From a virus, in the IMG/VR virus record IMGVR_UViG_3300020172_006270, positions 159,269 through 223,268 of that record: a stretch of 64,000 nt of DNA; one strand, written 5' to 3'. The position numbers and the translations under genes are program-made. A model generated the notes under the pieces. That model worked only from the letters and a program-made list of their open reading frames with translations, was not told the DNA's origin and did no database searches. Shown one piece after another: positions 55,432-63,822 of this stretch (position 1 is its first letter; every line of letters begins with the position of its first letter).

Positions 55432-56372
55432 TGCGTAACAATATGGATTTGATCCGTGTAACTGAAGCTGCTGCAATCGCTGCCGCAGCCTGGGTGGGCA
55501 GTGGCAAGAAACTAGAAGCTGATTTGGCCGCTACTAACGCCATGCGTGACAGACTTGATCGCATGGATGTTGCAGGAACAGTCCAGATTGGAGAAGGCAA
55601 AAAGGACCAAAGCTATGGTCTTTTCAAAGGCGATCTCGTTGGACGTGGCTGGCACCATAATGAAGATGGCGAAATCATTATGTGGGATCGAAATACAAAT
55701 GAAGTGGACATCGCTCTTGATCCCATTGATGGAACAACGCCCACGGTAACGTCAGGGCCAGAAGCCATGAGTGTTATTGCTATGGCCGACAAAGGGGCCA
55801 TGTATGACACAGATGAGCATTACATGCTTAAACTAGCTGTCAGTGGCGATGTAGCCCGCAGAACCAATCTGTACCTTAGCACGCCATTGCCTGCATTGTG
55901 CAAGCAAGTTGCCGACGTATTGAATAAGCCTGTAGATAAATTGATGGTTTGTATTCTTAACCGTCCACGTCACGAAGAATACATTGCCCAAATGAGAGAG
56001 CTAGGAGTCAGAATCAAACTGATCCAGGACTGTGACATCTCTGGTGCAATCGCTGCTGCCGATGGTGGAAATATTGATATGCAGTTTGGCGTAGGTGGCG
56101 CACCTGAAGCTGTAGTCACTGCTGCTGCGGTCAAGTGCCTGAGAGGATTCTTCTTAGCCCAAGTTTGGGACAAAGATGTGGGTCTAAAGGGAGACACCTT
56201 CTCCCATGATGACTTGGTGAGAAGTCACTGTTGTTTTGCTGCCACCGGAATTACTGATGGCAGTCTATTGAAGGGAGTTTCTGTGAACTCTCGTGGTCCT
56301 ACAACTCACAGTGTCATTATGCGATCTGAAAGTGGCACAGTCCGCTGGGTTCAAACCAGACACGGCAATTAG
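55431..56372 (+). CDS. glpX: Fructose-1,6-bisphosphatase class II
   Basis: 313 aa, the usual length (about 320). Family signatures: VTEAAAIAAAAWVGSGKK, VQIGEGKKDQS (metal-binding Glu), IALDPIDGTTPT (metal and substrate-binding D-P-I-D-G-T-T), and GGAPEAVVTAAAVKCLRG. It hydrolyses fructose-1,6-bisphosphate (and in some species sedoheptulose-1,7-bisphosphate), favouring gluconeogenesis or pentose supply. The gene looks intact. It is translationally coupled to the upstream gene and is an auxiliary metabolic gene. Confidence 0.93.
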   Translation: MRNNMDLIRVTEAAAIAAAAWVGSGKKLEADLAATNAMRDRLDRMDVAGTVQIGEGKKDQSYGLFKGDLVGRGWHHNEDGEIIMWDRNTNEVDIALDPIDGTTPTVTSGPEAMSVIAMADKGAMYDTDEHYMLKLAVSGDVARRTNLYLSTPLPALCKQVADVLNKPVDKLMVCILNRPRHEEYIAQMRELGVRIKLIQDCDISGAIAAADGGNIDMQFGVGGAPEAVVTAAAVKCLRGFFLAQVWDKDVGLKGDTFSHDDLVRSHCCFAATGITDGSLLKGVSVNSRGPTTHSVIMRSESGTVRWVQTRHGN

Positions 56373-56767
56373 TTTTTGGACTTCAGATTGAAGCTGCCAA
56401 TGTAACGACTACCATCAAAGGTTCCCTTGAATACGCCAGGGGATTCTTTGCTCATTTCGCCCTTCCATTCATAATCAGCACCGTCAATTTTGGCGGTGCC
56501 TGTTAGTTTATCGGGAGGACCACTGAACTTCACTTCGTAGTCGAATTTAACGCCCATCCAGATTCCATAGAAGCGACCTTTCCATTTGTCGCCTCCCAGG
56601 TCTGTAACTTCGGCAGTCATAATGCCGTCGAGTTTTCTATTGGTCGTAATCCACTCCCCTTCATAAACGAACTGAGCCGCTTCATTAGCGGCTACAGTCG
56701 GATGGATTGTGGATGTCGTTGTTGCCAATACTGTCATTAGCAACAAAGCTGCAAATGCACTTTTCAT
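56369..56767 (-). CDS. Exported beta-rich protein
   Basis: 132 aa. A signal peptide KSAFAALLLMTVLATTTSTI, cleaved near TVAA, precedes a mature domain with repeated strands: FVYEGEWITTNRKLDGIMTA, GKFYGIWMG-like WKGRFYGIWMGVKFDYEVKF, and ADYEWKGEMS. The repeats of W/Y-x-G suggest a small beta-barrel. It is convergent with glpX (4-base overlap). The function is unknown; it is a further exported protein of this phage. Confidence 0.75.
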   Translation of the reverse strand: MKSAFAALLLMTVLATTTSTIHPTVAANEAAQFVYEGEWITTNRKLDGIMTAEVTDLGGDKWKGRFYGIWMGVKFDYEVKFSGPPDKLTGTAKIDGADYEWKGEMSKESPGVFKGTFDGSRYIGSFNLKSKN

Positions 56768-56770
56768 CTA

Positions 56771-58672
56771 TCACCTTTTTTGAAGTTGTTCTTTGAAATA
56801 TTGCGTTCTCTCTGTGAACGAAAGCATTTCAATCTTCTTTTGTTCTACTAAAGGCTGTGGCACGCCTTTACGTTCATGAAGACGCTGTTTGTAAAAGTTC
56901 TTCACATCTGTTGCATTCCACTCTATTTCCATATTGGCAAGTTCGTGAACTCCCAACTCGCTTTCGAGTTCAGCAAGGTCTGCTCGGTCTTTCATATTCT
57001 TCAAATGCAATAGCAATTGACGTTTTGTATCTTCGTCCGACAACGCTTTAATGCGAACCCTCAAATCATCTTTGATTTGTCTGACAGACTTTTCTTTTGG
57101 TTCTTCTTTCGGCGTCGGATTTGGAATGGCCTCGGCACCATCCATGCCCGCAACTCTGGTCTTTGGATCAGGCGGTGCATCTGTAGGAGTGTCGTCGCCC
57201 TTGTGCATAGGCTCGCTCAATCCAGAGCCGTCTCCAGTGAACTTTTTCACTTCAGGGACTTCATCGCCAATACTTCCAACACGGTCCCTCAAAGAAGGCT
57301 TGGCTGGCTCAGGGGTTGGCATTGTAGGGGCTGGATCAGGCATAGGCGCAGTCTTTGGCACTTCAGTCTCATCGCCGCCCATTGCTGCATCACGAGCCGC
57401 ATCAACGTCCGAAGGGGCCGTTGAACGAGGCATCTTTCTACGAGCCTCTTCAGTCGTTGCTTTTGCTTTTTCTACTCTGGACTGAAAGTCCATTGCATTT
57501 TTGATTGGATCGCCATCTTGTTCCCAACGACCCAGACGGTGCAAGAAGTCAAACCAGTGTGAACCAACTTTCTTGTTGCCGCACTTTTTGCTGTCTGGCA
57601 ACTTGCCTTCTTTTTGAGCGGCAAGAATGTTTCTTCGTGGATCGCCAATACGCATAATCCAAGGCATCTTGAAAATACCGTGGTCGTTTAAGCAGCCATC
57701 AACCTTGGTTCCAGAACCATGTGATGCTCCACCACCATAGATGTCCCATTTGGCTTTCTCATCAGGATTAAGTTCATCCCAACGCTTACCACTGGACGGT
57801 GGCGTAAACAATGCTCCCTTTTCAGAAGCAGCAGACGCAGGACTAGCACTTGGGCCAGCGGGACTTGGAGAAGCACTTGCTTTGGCCTCAAGACCATTTT
57901 TGACACTAATGAACTCATCTTCAGCAATTTTTCTAATTGATGCTTTTTTGCTTTTAAGCCTGTCGATTAAATCTTGTGCTTTTTTTGCATCCAATTTTCC
58001 AGTTTTGCCCCAATCGGCGATTATGCCGATGACTTGATCCATGCCTTTATCCATCTTGGAATCAGGCTCCTCTTCAACAGGATTTGGAGATACAGCAGGC
58101 TCAGATACAGCAGGCACTTCAGGTTCTTCTTTTGTTCCCATTGAAGCAGCGGCAGACATAGGAGAACTGTCTTCTGCACCGCCAATAATAGACATGAGCT
58201 TTTGCTTGAGTTCTTGAGCTTTGGTGTCGATCATGCCTACCAGACGTAGGTTCTCAGCACCAGCAGGAACATCTTCGTTGAGTTGTTCTTCTAGTGATTC
58301 GCAGATGTCTCGAAGAGACTTATAATCGGCCAAAGAGAGATTGTTGGGATTGAAAGATTCCTGAGTAGAACCCAGGTCGTCGCCGAGCTTGTTTTGCCAG
58401 AAATATGGGTTGGTTTGGTTGTAACGACCGTGCCACATATTGGACATAGTGTTCTTAAAGCGGTCCCATAGACCCCGACGTTGCGCAAGGGGCGTCATCG
58501 GGTTCATAAGGGTCCGTTTCAGATCAGAAACCCAAGCATCAACGATTTGATTGACTTGTTTTTGGATATTTGCAGCCTTCTCGTGTTTTAGCACGTCTTC
58601 AGGCTGGACTCCAGTTTCAACGTCAGGTGCGGCTTCTGTAAGCCTATTGCGATATTCTTTGAATCCCAGCAT
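56771..58672 (-). CDS. Large candidate internal head protein
   Basis: 633 aa, AAGGAG before the ATG. It starts MLGFKEYRNRLTEAAPD, with the shared F-K-E-Y motif and L-T-E followed by A as a likely cleavage site. The N-terminal 150 residues are helical, then Pro/Ser/Ala/Glu-rich linkers alternate with short folded parts (KAKWDIYGGGASHGSG, FDFLHRLGRWEQDGDPIKNA) and a helical C-terminus (RQLLLHLKNMKDRADLAEL). No enzyme motif is found. Modular linker-rich build and the leader suggest a packaged head protein. Confidence 0.75.
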   Translation of the reverse strand: MLGFKEYRNRLTEAAPDVETGVQPEDVLKHEKAANIQKQVNQIVDAWVSDLKRTLMNPMTPLAQRRGLWDRFKNTMSNMWHGRYNQTNPYFWQNKLGDDLGSTQESFNPNNLSLADYKSLRDICESLEEQLNEDVPAGAENLRLVGMIDTKAQELKQKLMSIIGGAEDSSPMSAAASMGTKEEPEVPAVSEPAVSPNPVEEEPDSKMDKGMDQVIGIIADWGKTGKLDAKKAQDLIDRLKSKKASIRKIAEDEFISVKNGLEAKASASPSPAGPSASPASAASEKGALFTPPSSGKRWDELNPDEKAKWDIYGGGASHGSGTKVDGCLNDHGIFKMPWIMRIGDPRRNILAAQKEGKLPDSKKCGNKKVGSHWFDFLHRLGRWEQDGDPIKNAMDFQSRVEKAKATTEEARRKMPRSTAPSDVDAARDAAMGGDETEVPKTAPMPDPAPTMPTPEPAKPSLRDRVGSIGDEVPEVKKFTGDGSGLSEPMHKGDDTPTDAPPDPKTRVAGMDGAEAIPNPTPKEEPKEKSVRQIKDDLRVRIKALSDEDTKRQLLLHLKNMKDRADLAELESELGVHELANMEIEWNATDVKNFYKQRLHERKGVPQPLVEQKKIEMLSFTERTQYFKEQLQKR

Positions 58673-58705
58673 GATTTCTCCTTGCTTTATATATCTCTGC
58701 TGAGA

Positions 58706-59164
58706 TTAGTTATGATCGCTAACGTATTCACCAATCTTTTTTAGGGACATTAGGCAAGAATCGAATCGGTGATAGTCGCTAGAAATATAATCCAGGGCTA
58801 TTTCATCAAATTTGTCCGAAATCTCATCGTCTACTTCAAAGTAGATTGCTTTGCCTTTCTTCCCGACAACCTTGTACTTGTGCATGAGAATATAAGCGGC
58901 AGCACCCAAGTCCGTTACGAAGCGGTGATTCCTCGTCTCGAAGTTGTATTCGCCGATCTTCTTCAGCGACATGATGCAGGCATCAAATCGGTGAAACTCA
59001 CTTGATAAGTAATCAAGGGTCAATTGGTCAAACTTCTCAGCAGTATGGTCTTCAGTGAGCAAGAAGTAAATATCCTTGCCTCGGCGACCAATAACCTTGA
59101 TGTCGTGCATCAACAAGTATGCTGCGGCTCCAAGGTCGCTAACACTCTTCTGATTCTTTTTCAT
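58706..59164 (-). CDS. Tandem DUF5659-like protein
   Basis: 152 aa from the ATG at 59164. Two copies of one domain follow each other: DLGAAAYLLMHDIKVIGRRG, LDYLSSEFHRFDACIMSLKK and, in the second, DLGAAAYILMHKYKVVGKKG, LDYISSDYHRFDSCLMSLKK. About 60-65% of residues are the same by eye, so this is an internal duplication. The domain resembles DUF5659-type small proteins of phages and bacteria; no function is known. The stop is 33 bases before the large head protein start. Confidence 0.82.
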   Translation of the reverse strand: MKKNQKSVSDLGAAAYLLMHDIKVIGRRGKDIYFLLTEDHTAEKFDQLTLDYLSSEFHRFDACIMSLKKIGEYNFETRNHRFVTDLGAAAYILMHKYKVVGKKGKAIYFEVDDEISDKFDEIALDYISSDYHRFDSCLMSLKKIGEYVSDHN

Positions 59165-59228
59165 TTCTAGCCTTTCTCTTTCTGTAAATCCCGCATCCAA
59201 ATTGAATGCGGGATGGGGTTGCATCTTC

Positions 59229-60179
59229 TTAGAACACTTTCTTCAACTGGCCTGCGACCAGCTTTCCTACGGTCCTCTCTGCGATCTTAGCAGAAACCAG
59301 ACCTTTCAAACCACTGTATGCAGCCTGAACTTCACTGTATGTGATTTTAGTCTGCGCACCATTGACGCAAAGGACATCGTTTTCCCACTGCAAACATAGA
59401 TGAGGAACATTCAAACGAATTGCTTTGATAATTCCATCTGGGTCTGCAATCTTGTTGGCTCCGAAAACCTTATCAATAGCCGCCATACATTTGGTAGCGT
59501 TATTCATCAAGTCGTTCCCGGTGTCCTTTACCAAGCCTTCACTGATGTCGCTCTTGTGTTCAAAAATCTGTCGCTTCTTCTTGCGACAGGTCCACAAGTT
59601 ATTGTGGCTAAAACCAGTGCTGCGAGCTTCGTGATAAGCTGTCCCGTCGTATTCCGATTCAGTAAGTCCCGAAAGAGTTAGGTTCTCCTTCAAGCCATCA
59701 TCTAAAACCTCAAGTGGCTTTACATTCTTCTCAGAGGCCATCTTGCGAATATCACACAGGTCAATAATGCCATCCTCAGCAGCGACATTCCAATCCAAAT
59801 TGTCCTCTCTTGGAGTGAAGCCACCAACGGCAGCTTCGTGCATTAGGCCAACTGCAATGGGAATGAAATACTTTTCATCGACCCATACTGTTTCTTCTTT
59901 ATCGTTAATGGTCTTGAAGCCATAGCTTGGCTTGCCCCGAACGTATTCATGCCTTTTTTCAATCACCGGATACTTTTTACCAAGTGTGAAACTCAAGTGC
60001 TTGATGTTATTGTTTTGCAAAAAATGCAAAGGTTCTGGTGCATATTCCATCATCGAGTATTCTTTAGGTTTCTCGAAGCTGGTATTCGTCTTCTCTTCGT
60101 GTTCTCTTCGCTCGCTACCCGACATTTCTCCGAGTGGCTTGTAAAAGCGATCTGTATCCTCTGTTGTAACTTCGTTCAT
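59229..60179 (-). CDS. Unknown 316-aa protein downstream of actin-like ATPase
   Basis: 316 aa. An acidic, Glu/Lys-rich N-terminus is followed by KHLSFTLGKKYPVIEKRHEY, FIPIAVGLMHEAAVGGFTP and a helical end (SEVQAAYSGLKGLVSAKIAE). It lies 23 bases after the actin-like gene in the same orientation, so it may be its partner or client. No domain is recognised. The C-terminal 80 residues contain ITYSEVQAAYSG and a basic tail. Confidence 0.72.
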   Translation of the reverse strand: MNEVTTEDTDRFYKPLGEMSGSERREHEEKTNTSFEKPKEYSMMEYAPEPLHFLQNNNIKHLSFTLGKKYPVIEKRHEYVRGKPSYGFKTINDKEETVWVDEKYFIPIAVGLMHEAAVGGFTPREDNLDWNVAAEDGIIDLCDIRKMASEKNVKPLEVLDDGLKENLTLSGLTESEYDGTAYHEARSTGFSHNNLWTCRKKKRQIFEHKSDISEGLVKDTGNDLMNNATKCMAAIDKVFGANKIADPDGIIKAIRLNVPHLCLQWENDVLCVNGAQTKITYSEVQAAYSGLKGLVSAKIAERTVGKLVAGQLKKVF

Positions 60180-60202
60180 TGGTTCTCATCCTTTTTTCTA
60201 AC

Positions 60203-61207
60203 TTACTTTGCTGCTTCCGCTGCCAGCAGACAGCCACGAGCAACACTGTATAACGGATCACTTGGCTTAATGATCTCGCCGATTTGAATAGGCAAATCAG
60301 CCTGCTGAATCGTTTCCTTAAAGATGGTAGCAAAACCATAAGGAGAAGAAGTTCCACCAGCAATTACCACGTCAACCGGAGCGTCGGCACGAACCGATTT
60401 GGTAATGTCTGCAAAACCCTTCTTGATACCCTGTACGGTATGTTCTATCATCAGCCTGTATTGAGTATGAATGGCTCGTTCCACCAACGAGGCAGGAGCC
60501 TTAGTCAAGTCAATCTTCGTCTTTTCTCTATTGATGAAAGAAATTGACTCGCCCGTGGCCTTAGCAGCCTGACGGTCGATCCAATCTCCTGAGTTGACAA
60601 TCGAAAAAGCGAAAACAGGATTGCCATACATCGCATAGCATAGGTTAACCATGCCAGCACCAAAGCTCACGCCAATACCAGTGAAAGCCTTCTTGCCAAG
60701 TTCTGCATAGACCAGAGCTAGGGCTTCATTGATTGGGTGTGCATCTACCTTTCGACCCGTCTCATCCTTGTATGCCTTGAAGATGGCTTCAAGGATTCTC
60801 TGGTGATAATCGGCGTCTGTATCTTCATTGATGGCGTTGGCTGGTACGCAGTAGTACAACACTTCGCCGTCTTTTGTAAGGCCGTCAATCAATGAGTGCA
60901 TCATGATCGACATAATCTGGAATGCGTCTTTTTCTTTTGGATTAACGCATCCGTGAATCATGGGCCGCTTCAGTTCAAGCTGGCTCATTGTGTAAGTCAT
61001 ATTGCAAGCCGCCTCGCCCAATGCGTAGGCTACCTTGTCCCGTTCAATCAACGGGACGCCTGCCGTCTTCATCATGTTAAAGACGAAACGATTGTCTAAC
61101 GGGAGTTCCAAGAAAGCATTGACTTCTCTCTTGTATACAAAATCTCCCTTGTCGTCTCTGTGGCAGCAGACGAGATTGTATGTTCCGCAGTCAAATCCAA
61201 TTGGCAT
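60203..61207 (-). CDS. Actin-like (ParM/MreB/Hsp70-fold) ATPase
   Basis: 334 aa. Actin-fold nucleotide motifs are in order: phosphate-1 MPIGFDCGTYNLVCCHRDD at the start, a connect region near INEALALVYAELGKK, phosphate-2 GIGVSFGAGMVNLCYAMYG near residue 180, and adenosine motif VDVVIAGGTSSPYGF near residue 285. The length fits ParM/Alp-type filament proteins rather than Hsp70. It could form filaments that move or centre phage DNA, or act as a segregation system. It has flanking genes of unknown function on both sides in the same direction. Confidence 0.85.
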   Translation of the reverse strand: MPIGFDCGTYNLVCCHRDDKGDFVYKREVNAFLELPLDNRFVFNMMKTAGVPLIERDKVAYALGEAACNMTYTMSQLELKRPMIHGCVNPKEKDAFQIMSIMMHSLIDGLTKDGEVLYYCVPANAINEDTDADYHQRILEAIFKAYKDETGRKVDAHPINEALALVYAELGKKAFTGIGVSFGAGMVNLCYAMYGNPVFAFSIVNSGDWIDRQAAKATGESISFINREKTKIDLTKAPASLVERAIHTQYRLMIEHTVQGIKKGFADITKSVRADAPVDVVIAGGTSSPYGFATIFKETIQQADLPIQIGEIIKPSDPLYSVARGCLLAAEAAK

Positions 61208-61210
61208 AAT

Positions 61211-61441
61211 TTACTCCCGTTTTCCAAAATCAATTTTAGGTGAAGACCCAAAGTCAGGAATCATAAACTCACTATCTTTAGGTGATTCCATTTTCTTTTC
61301 AGTTCTTTGTTCCACTGCTTGTGCAGAAACCTTAACACCATCGGTGTTTAAGTTTATGGTTAGCTCCAAGGCAATTGATACCTGGATTTCACCATCTTGG
61401 GTCAATATTTTGACCGATCCTGGTTTGATTAGCTGTGGCAT
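61211..61441 (-). CDS. Small protein upstream of actin-like ATPase
   Basis: 76 aa: MPQLIKPGSVKILTQDGEIQ, then a beta strand with repeated hydrophobic residues (VSIALELTINLNTDGVKVSA) and a charged, Pro/Asp-rich tail. It ends 3 bases before the actin-like gene, in the same unit. Its size fits an adaptor of a filament system (as ParR is for ParM), but there is no recognisable DNA-binding motif. Confidence 0.65.
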   Translation of the reverse strand: MPQLIKPGSVKILTQDGEIQVSIALELTINLNTDGVKVSAQAVEQRTEKKMESPKDSEFMIPDFGSSPKIDFGKRE

Positions 61442-61476
61442 ATCCTATTTACCTTCCCTGCTATTTTTTTCCCAAA

Positions 61477-62463
61477 TTAAGCTAGTGATATGCGATTTTT
61501 TCCATATGGCCATCGTTCAAACATTATCCTGATCCCGGTCTGTAATTCCTCTCGACTTAGCTCGGTCAAGCAGGGTTTTTGAGCTTTATTGCACTTGGGA
61601 CAATCACCGAATTTGAAGCACGGTCCACAATCCCAATTACCATTATCACGGTGTTTCTGAACTAATACGAAGTTAAAATGCTTCCCATAAGCCTTTCCAT
61701 CTGCAAATGTAAAGATGCCTACGAGCGGCTTTTTGAGTCCTCCGGCCATGTGAAAGGTTGCAGTATCAACAGATATGACATAATCTGCCACTGCTATGTA
61801 CGCCATCCACTCTTTGATAGTAGCCCCATATATCCCTGGGACGCCCAGGCGTGTAAGGTCTGCTATCTCTTTGTTATGTAGTCCAACCAAATTGCAATCT
61901 TTTGTGGCCTCAACGACAGCCTCAATTTGAGATGGCATCAAAGTCTTCACGGCCATTTTTGAGACTGGTGCAAATAACACGGTCGGCTTGCTCGCATCTG
62001 GAGCAATGACTCTTAACTTCTTGCGACAGTATTCCAGAAACGCTGGGTTGAATCGAAACTGCATTTCATGTTTGTTTAACGTGACGCCACAGTATTTAGC
62101 CCATATATCCGCTCTGTGTTCCAGGCACATTGGAGCGTTTAGGTTTTCATATCTATCTGCAATTGAGACGCAGGTATTGTAATGATTGATGTAGTCGTTG
62201 ATGTTGACTGTCCTGGAATCAACTACTTCACTAAGACAGGGATGATCTTTGGCGGCGTCCATGTATTCTGGCAAGCAAGCAAAAATCAAATCGACTTCTG
62301 GACATATGGCTTTGAAGTCGGCGAATAGCATTCGTTGCATTAAAACATCGCCCAATCCTCCTTTGTCGTGCCATATGAGGATGCGATTTCGTTTGATGTG
62401 GAAGTCCCTAAGACTCAGTGGTTTAGGCTTAGAAACGGCGGCTGGTTTACGAAGATGTCCCAT
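61477..62463 (-). CDS. GT9 heptosyltransferase-like protein
   Basis: 328 aa. GT-B signatures: RILIWHDKGGLGDVLMQ (glycine loop at the acceptor side), KPTVLFAPVSKMAVKTL, and VISVDTATFHMAGGLKKPLV in the nucleotide domain (S-x-D-T-x-x-x-H-x-A). The CGPCFKFGDCPKC cluster near residue 275 may bind a metal or form disulfides. It transfers heptose or another sugar from a nucleotide donor, typically to LPS core. The host surface is a probable target; the nearest related protein here is at 52489. Confidence 0.85.
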   Translation of the reverse strand: MGHLRKPAAVSKPKPLSLRDFHIKRNRILIWHDKGGLGDVLMQRMLFADFKAICPEVDLIFACLPEYMDAAKDHPCLSEVVDSRTVNINDYINHYNTCVSIADRYENLNAPMCLEHRADIWAKYCGVTLNKHEMQFRFNPAFLEYCRKKLRVIAPDASKPTVLFAPVSKMAVKTLMPSQIEAVVEATKDCNLVGLHNKEIADLTRLGVPGIYGATIKEWMAYIAVADYVISVDTATFHMAGGLKKPLVGIFTFADGKAYGKHFNFVLVQKHRDNGNWDCGPCFKFGDCPKCNKAQKPCLTELSREELQTGIRIMFERWPYGKNRISLA

Positions 62464-62483
62464 GCCATGATAGAGTGTGTCAA

Positions 62484-62516
62484 TAAAAAAACCCCGGTAG
62501 GAGATTCCTACCGGGG
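62484..62516 (-). terminator. Terminator after the virion gene 62537-63151
   Basis: An 11-bp perfect stem CCCCGGTAGGA / TCCTACCGGGG with a 3-base loop, followed by TTTTTTT on the minus strand. Confidence 0.9.
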
Positions 62517-62536
62517 CCTGAAATTCAAAGAATCAA

Positions 62537-63151
62537 TTAGCTATTGCAGACGCTCTTGACCGAGACAAGAACTTGAACTGCTGTGGTGCTACCACCAGAA
62601 ACAGTGTTTGCAAACTCCAACTTCGTGACCGAGAGATCGCCGTGGTTGAAGACCTGGGTTTCGCCAGCGCCAAGATCGAAGATTGCATTTGCTGTGCCGT
62701 TCAGACGAACCTTGACAGCAGTGCCGCCCTGGTTAGCAATCTGTACGAACACTGCGAAGCCGCCTGTGTCGCCAAGGATGTCCACGACGTTAGCCGTGTA
62801 GGTCGATCCATTGGTAACAGACAGGTCGTAAACCTTCGGAAATACGTTTTCGTCGGAAACGTCGCTGTATACAGAGCCGTCATCGGTAACGACTTCAATG
62901 AAGGCGTCGGCCAATGCGCACTGAGGATAAGCAAAACGCTTCCAGTAGTTGCAGTCGGTGAACTGTTCGCCGTCCTTCAACTTACGATATGTGTGATTTG
63001 GGCCAGCAACGTAGATTGTACGTTGAATCGAAGGACTCATTTCAGCACCCAATTGGCTATGATTCAAAGCCGAAATGGATGTTGCTGTTGCTGGGTTCAG
63101 GTCCATATATCCCTGAGCAATGCTGTTCAAAGCTACCTTAAATACGCTCAT
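62537..63151 (-). CDS. Virion-type protein with RTIY-G-HT motif
   Basis: 204 aa from the ATG at 63151 (TTAGGAG upstream). After a helical start (MSVFKVALNSIAQGYMDL) come RTIYVAGPNHTYRK, DGEQFTD, a FIEVVTDDG strand, and a beta-rich C-terminal domain (DTGGFAVFVQIANQGG and VLVSVKSV). The RTIY...G..HT...G..FT pattern is shared with the small protein at 1104-1400. A strong private terminator suggests high expression. A capsid or tail surface role is likely. Confidence 0.75.
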   Translation of the reverse strand: MSVFKVALNSIAQGYMDLNPATATSISALNHSQLGAEMSPSIQRTIYVAGPNHTYRKLKDGEQFTDCNYWKRFAYPQCALADAFIEVVTDDGSVYSDVSDENVFPKVYDLSVTNGSTYTANVVDILGDTGGFAVFVQIANQGGTAVKVRLNGTANAIFDLGAGETQVFNHGDLSVTKLEFANTVSGGSTTAVQVLVSVKSVCNS

Positions 63152-63204
63152 GTTTTCTCCTAAGAGTGTATCAGAGTTGTGTGATTCCCCTAACTTCACA
63201 TTAG

Positions 63205-63822
63205 CTATGCAGGTAACATGAGGATTTGTCCGCTTGGGAAGAGTTTCTTGAATAGATTCTCACCAAATCCCGTTGGAATCAACGTCACGGCCCTGCCAGC
63301 GGCGGCAGCTTGATAGAATTCCTCATTTTCAACACCCACAACCCAGCCTGCATCTTCAGTGCTTCCGTTGATCTCCGGCTGGTATCCTTTACTTTGAATG
63401 TGAGATATTGCCAGTTTGATTTGATTGCCTGTAAGTGTTTTTACAGGAGCGATGGCATTTGTAAGGAGAACGCACTTTTTGTTTCTCAACGGTTGGTCGG
63501 CCCGAATTGGACCAAAAGGGATTTCAGATTCATTCATGAATTCCTCTATTGGATTTGATTGCATGTCACAAAGCAATTCACGAACGTAGCCAAATAAATG
63601 CTTGTTCTCTTTTAATTCTTCTCTTGTGATTATTCTCTCTTCACCTTTGAGTAAATAAGCTGAGTCTTCTCGACACGCCAAGTAAACCTTGACTCCAGGG
63701 AAAGCGGACTCCATATAGGGTCTGAGCAACTTTAGTTGAACGATGTGTTCTTTGTTATTGCCGAAGTAAGCAATACAATAGTTGTCTTTGACTTTGGCGT
63801 ACTGAGGTAAAGGTATTGGCAT
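63205..63822 (-). CDS. GT-B-like or unknown 205-aa protein
   Basis: 205 aa: MPIPLPQYAKVKDNYCIAYF, then alternating helices and strands (VKVYLACREDSAYLLKGEER) and a C-terminal VVGVENEEFYQAAAAGRAVT and LIPTGFGENLFKKLFP that resembles the nucleotide-side half of a GT-B fold (glycan transferase or epimerase-like). The start codon (63820-63822) overlaps that of the divergent gene at 63821 by two bases, and no good ribosome binding site is seen for it. The function is uncertain. Confidence 0.6.
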   Translation of the reverse strand: MPIPLPQYAKVKDNYCIAYFGNNKEHIVQLKLLRPYMESAFPGVKVYLACREDSAYLLKGEERIITREELKENKHLFGYVRELLCDMQSNPIEEFMNESEIPFGPIRADQPLRNKKCVLLTNAIAPVKTLTGNQIKLAISHIQSKGYQPEINGSTEDAGWVVGVENEEFYQAAAAGRAVTLIPTGFGENLFKKLFPSGQILMLPA

